A DNA stretch of 64,000 nucleotides from Chloroflexota bacterium (lineage in GTDB: Bacteria > Chloroflexota > Dehalococcoidia > Lucifugimonadales > Lucifugimonadaceae), in the NCBI GenBank assembly GCA_009838175.1, contig VXSB01000011.1:1-64000 (forward strand), in the 5' to 3' direction. A model generated the notes under the pieces. The model had not been told where the DNA came from and made no database searches. It saw only the letters and a program-made list of their open reading frames with translations. The translations under genes and the position numbers were made by a program. Shown one piece after another: positions 62,133 through 64,000 of this stretch (its first letter is position 1; each line of letters begins with the position of its first letter).

Positions 62133-62162
62133 TTGACATGCAACCCTGTGGTTGCGTATCAT
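62133..62162 (+). promoter_or_regulatory. Promoter and operator of the arsR-type/glyoxalase pair
   Basis: -35 TTGACA at 62133-62138 and -10 TATCAT at 62157-62162 are 18 bases apart. The spacer holds an inverted repeat GCAACC-CTGT-GGTTGC (62140-62155). An operator between -35 and -10 is the usual arrangement for ArsR-family autorepression. The predicted leader is only about 14 bases. Confidence 0.65.
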
Positions 62163-62181
62163 TGGGGTATGGTATGCGTGT

Positions 62182-62454
62182 ATGGACAACGACTTGGTCT
62201 TCAAGGCACTCGCGGACCCAACCCGTAGGTTGATGCTGGACGAGCTCTCTGAGCGCAATGAGCAGACGCTTTACGAGCTGACGGCGCGCTTGATCATGCG
62301 ATACGAAGTCTCCATCTCCCGCCAGGCTTTAGCCAAGCACATTGATGTCTTAGAAAAAGCGGGGCTCGTAAGCTCAGAGAAGCGCGGCAAGTATCGGATG
62401 CTTGTCTTCAACGATGAACCTATCAGGACTGCCATGAACCGATGGCTCAAGTGA
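62182..62454 (+). CDS. ArsR-family transcriptional regulator
   Basis: A 90-residue winged-helix repressor. LVFKALADPTRRLMLDELSERNEQ starts it, ISRQALAKHIDVLEKAGLV is the recognition helix region, and KRGKYRMLVF the wing. No metal-binding Cys pair is present (no CxC), so it is unlikely to sense arsenic or zinc in the ArsR manner. It resembles regulators found with glyoxalase/START-type genes. ATG 62182 is preferred to TTG 62152. It precedes the glyoxalase gene by 27 bases. Confidence 0.88.
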   Translation: MDNDLVFKALADPTRRLMLDELSERNEQTLYELTARLIMRYEVSISRQALAKHIDVLEKAGLVSSEKRGKYRMLVFNDEPIRTAMNRWLK

Positions 62455-62481
62455 CACTAGAAAAAGAAAAGGATGCCAGAT

Positions 62482-62865
62482 ATGCGCATAATACTCACCG
62501 GCGTTTTTGTTGATGACCAGGACAAAGCCCTGAAGTTCTATACGGAGACGCTTGGCTTTGTGCTAAAGCATGACGTGCCTGCAGGGGAGTACAGGTGGAT
62601 TACCGTGGTCTCGCCGGATGACTCGGATGGGACGGAGCTTCTGCTTGAACCGAATGAAAACCCGGTAGCCCAGGCATATCAGAAAGGGTTATTTGACCAG
62701 GGCATTCCGGCGAATTCTTTCGGCGTTACGGACATCCATACAGAGCATGAGAGACTGAAGGCACTGGGTGTGTCTTTCACGATGGAGCCGACAGAAATGG
62801 GCCCTGTTACTATTGCCGTCTTTGACGATACGTGCGGCAATCTGATACAGATGATGCAGACGTAA
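62482..62865 (+). CDS. Glyoxalase/VOC-superfamily protein
   Basis: A 127-residue vicinal-oxygen-chelate protein with two beta-alpha-beta-beta-beta modules. FVDDQDKALKFYTETLGFVLKHD begins it, TELLLEPNENPVAQ and FDDTCGNLIQMMQ end the modules. Such proteins act in lyase, dioxygenase or antibiotic-binding roles; substrate unknown. AAAAGG with about 9-base spacing favours ATG 62482 over 62473. Likely co-transcribed with the ArsR gene. Confidence 0.88.
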   Translation: MRIILTGVFVDDQDKALKFYTETLGFVLKHDVPAGEYRWITVVSPDDSDGTELLLEPNENPVAQAYQKGLFDQGIPANSFGVTDIHTEHERLKALGVSFTMEPTEMGPVTIAVFDDTCGNLIQMMQT

Positions 62866-62916
62866 CGACGACCGACCAGACTATCCCAGATGTCGAAGCC
62901 GTACGCTGCGGGCACT

Positions 62917-63849
62917 TCATTGGCGCAAGCGCCTCAGCGCGCGGAGTGCGCGGAGCGTGATCCATCGGTTCGGTTCTCCGGGAGCACCGGCGATCTCCTC
63001 GTAGAGGGTGTCCTTGTGCCGCACGTCTAGGCGCCAGCGTCCATCGGGAAGCTGACGGTTTTCAACTGTCTCGATGGCTTCTGCCAGGCGCGGATCGTCA
63101 TTAAGACCTGCGGTCGCCGCGTATTCAAGGCCCCGCAGGACATCGTAGTGCCACAACGGAGGAAAGGCGAGGCGTCTCCAACCTTCGTCGATGACACCAC
63201 CCGTGGAGAGCCGTCGGAGGAGGTGCCGCGCTAGCAGATACTCTTCACCACGCTCGCGGGCTTCCGTGATGGCCGGGTCCTCCCCGAACGACCGCTCGTG
63301 TGCGAGCAAGCCCTCCAAGACGCAAATCGTCGTATGAAACGAGGAGCGCACGGAGCCGTTTAGCGCCTCACAGTTCCACCCACCATCCCCGAGCTGCTCG
63401 CTCAGCAGAAGGTCCACCAATCGGGGGCTCGGCTTCCCAAAGTAGGCGCCGAGCGCCACGACGCGCCCGTTGATGCAGGGCTCTTCCTCCCCCTCGAAGA
63501 ACGGAGAGTCTCCGTGCCACGGGCCCCAGTTCACGTTCGCGTGCACCAGCTCGATCGCATGTCGAGTGCGATCGTTTTCAGGATCCACACCGAGATCACG
63601 CAGGTAGAGGAGGGTGTACAGATTCGTCCACCAGAATGGGTGCGCTTCTCCATCGCCCCACTGCCCGTCCGGGCGCTGTTCATCGAGCAGTCGTCGGCCC
63701 CATCCCTCATCTGCCACGCGGGCACGCTCGGCGGCGACGTTATCGCCGTCGTCTAGATCTTGGAGGACTTGCCAGCGGATGGAGGGGTCTGAGTCAAGAA
63801 GCCAATCCAGCACTGAGGCGGAGGAGGAGTTGGTAAACCGGTAAGTCAT
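62917..63849 (-). CDS. Terpene-cyclase-fold (prenyltransferase/squalene oxidase repeat) protein
   Basis: A 310-residue alpha-barrel protein with QW-like repeats: QRPDGQWGDG, QLGDGGWNCE and QLPDGRWRLD. These are repeats of the prenyltransferase/squalene cyclase fold; there is no DxDD motif, so cyclase activity is not supported. The start ATG (63849) shares one base with the CCA end of the tRNA-Val gene; the in-frame 16-residue extension is encoded by the tRNA and is rejected. No separate Shine-Dalgarno sequence is possible. Confidence 0.78.
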   Translation of the reverse strand: MTYRFTNSSSASVLDWLLDSDPSIRWQVLQDLDDGDNVAAERARVADEGWGRRLLDEQRPDGQWGDGEAHPFWWTNLYTLLYLRDLGVDPENDRTRHAIELVHANVNWGPWHGDSPFFEGEEEPCINGRVVALGAYFGKPSPRLVDLLLSEQLGDGGWNCEALNGSVRSSFHTTICVLEGLLAHERSFGEDPAITEARERGEEYLLARHLLRRLSTGGVIDEGWRRLAFPPLWHYDVLRGLEYAATAGLNDDPRLAEAIETVENRQLPDGRWRLDVRHKDTLYEEIAGAPGEPNRWITLRALRALRRLRQ

Positions 63850-63925
63850 GGTGGGCGATGGAGGACTCGAACCTCCGACCTCATGCGTGTGAAGCATGCG
63901 CTCTAACCAACTGAGCTAACCGCCC
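63849..63925 (-). tRNA. tRNA-Val (anticodon CAC), CCA encoded
   Basis: A complete 77-base cloverleaf on the minus strand. The acceptor GGGCGGT pairs with ATCGCCC (one G-T). The D arm is GCTC/GAGC, the anticodon arm CATGC-TTCACAC-GCATG with anticodon CAC, and the T arm GGAGG-TTCGAGT-CCTCC. Discriminator A is followed by an encoded CCA. Confidence 0.97.
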
Positions 63926-64000
63926 TTCGCTAGACATCCGGCGTCGTTTCGAGTTGCGATACCCGTTCGTCCACTGTCGAAAAGATATGGTGGCGATGAC

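Noticed and set aside
61842-62258. N-terminal extension of NhaA
   Set aside because: No similarity to the family and it covers the ArsR promoter and coding start; a GTG start at 61841 fits the fold.
63850-63897. 16-residue extension of the terpene-cyclase-fold protein
   Set aside because: It is encoded by the tRNA-Val gene, a common annotation artefact.

Overview
The window looks like a chromosomal contig from a marine or host-associated Chloroflexota bacterium, most likely of the SAR202 type within or near Dehalococcoidia. This is inferred from three things. Two adjacent lipoproteins carry long Val/Glu 'VVVEKEV' linker repeats. There are five divergent enolase-superfamily (COG4948) sugar-acid dehydratase paralogues plus a mannonate dehydratase-like protein and two sulfatases. 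Housekeeping genes with moderate GC are packed densely and change strand often. No rRNA, phage, transposase or CRISPR was seen; one tRNA (Val-CAC) lies at the right edge.

Layout: 1-599 is a non-coding, repeat-bearing edge. 0.6-10.3 kb holds a 2-hydroxyacid dehydrogenase, an orphan DNA methyltransferase, two surface lipoproteins (VWA/YfbK-like, and DUF4349 with PKD-like domains), a uronate dehydrogenase-like SDR, a voltage-gated cation channel with a Ca-type filter, and an arylsulfatase. 10.4-12.7 kb holds a UxuA-like dehydratase and a rhamnonate dehydratase-like enolase. 12.8-17.2 kb is a minus-strand housekeeping run (rsmI, metG, polyprenyl synthase, nth). 17.3-24.5 kb holds a secreted protein, lipA, then rlmD-like/maf/tatB/tatC converging on tatA, and lexA with its probable autoregulated promoter. 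24.8-34.3 kb holds leuS, a small conserved protein, proBA and mfd. 34.4-45.7 kb mixes a sulfatase-fold enzyme, a phosphoribosyltransferase, three more enolase paralogues, a cobalamin-binding-like protein, trpB, two RDD membrane proteins, an MFS carrier and a lipoprotein. 45.7-54.5 kb holds a Rieske fusion protein, a glycosidase-like protein, ileS, a Cache-domain protein and an NCS2 permease. 54.6-59.7 kb holds the fifth enolase and a DUF1800/NHL/DUF1501 operon with a strong terminator. 59.8-64 kb holds a Nudix hydrolase, nhaA, an ArsR-glyoxalase pair with a clear promoter/operator, a terpene-cyclase-fold repeat protein and tRNA-Val.

Functionally, the accessory genes point to oxidation and dehydration of sugar acids (uronate dehydrogenase, mannonate, rhamnonate and galactonate-type dehydratases) released from sulfated or complex organic matter (sulfatases, glycosidase-like protein), with uptake by MFS and NCS2 carriers. 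The most unusual signal is two families of short palindromic repeats. They sit between genes and also in frame inside mfd (twice) and ileS, and they supply a Shine-Dalgarno sequence or C-terminal codons to other genes.
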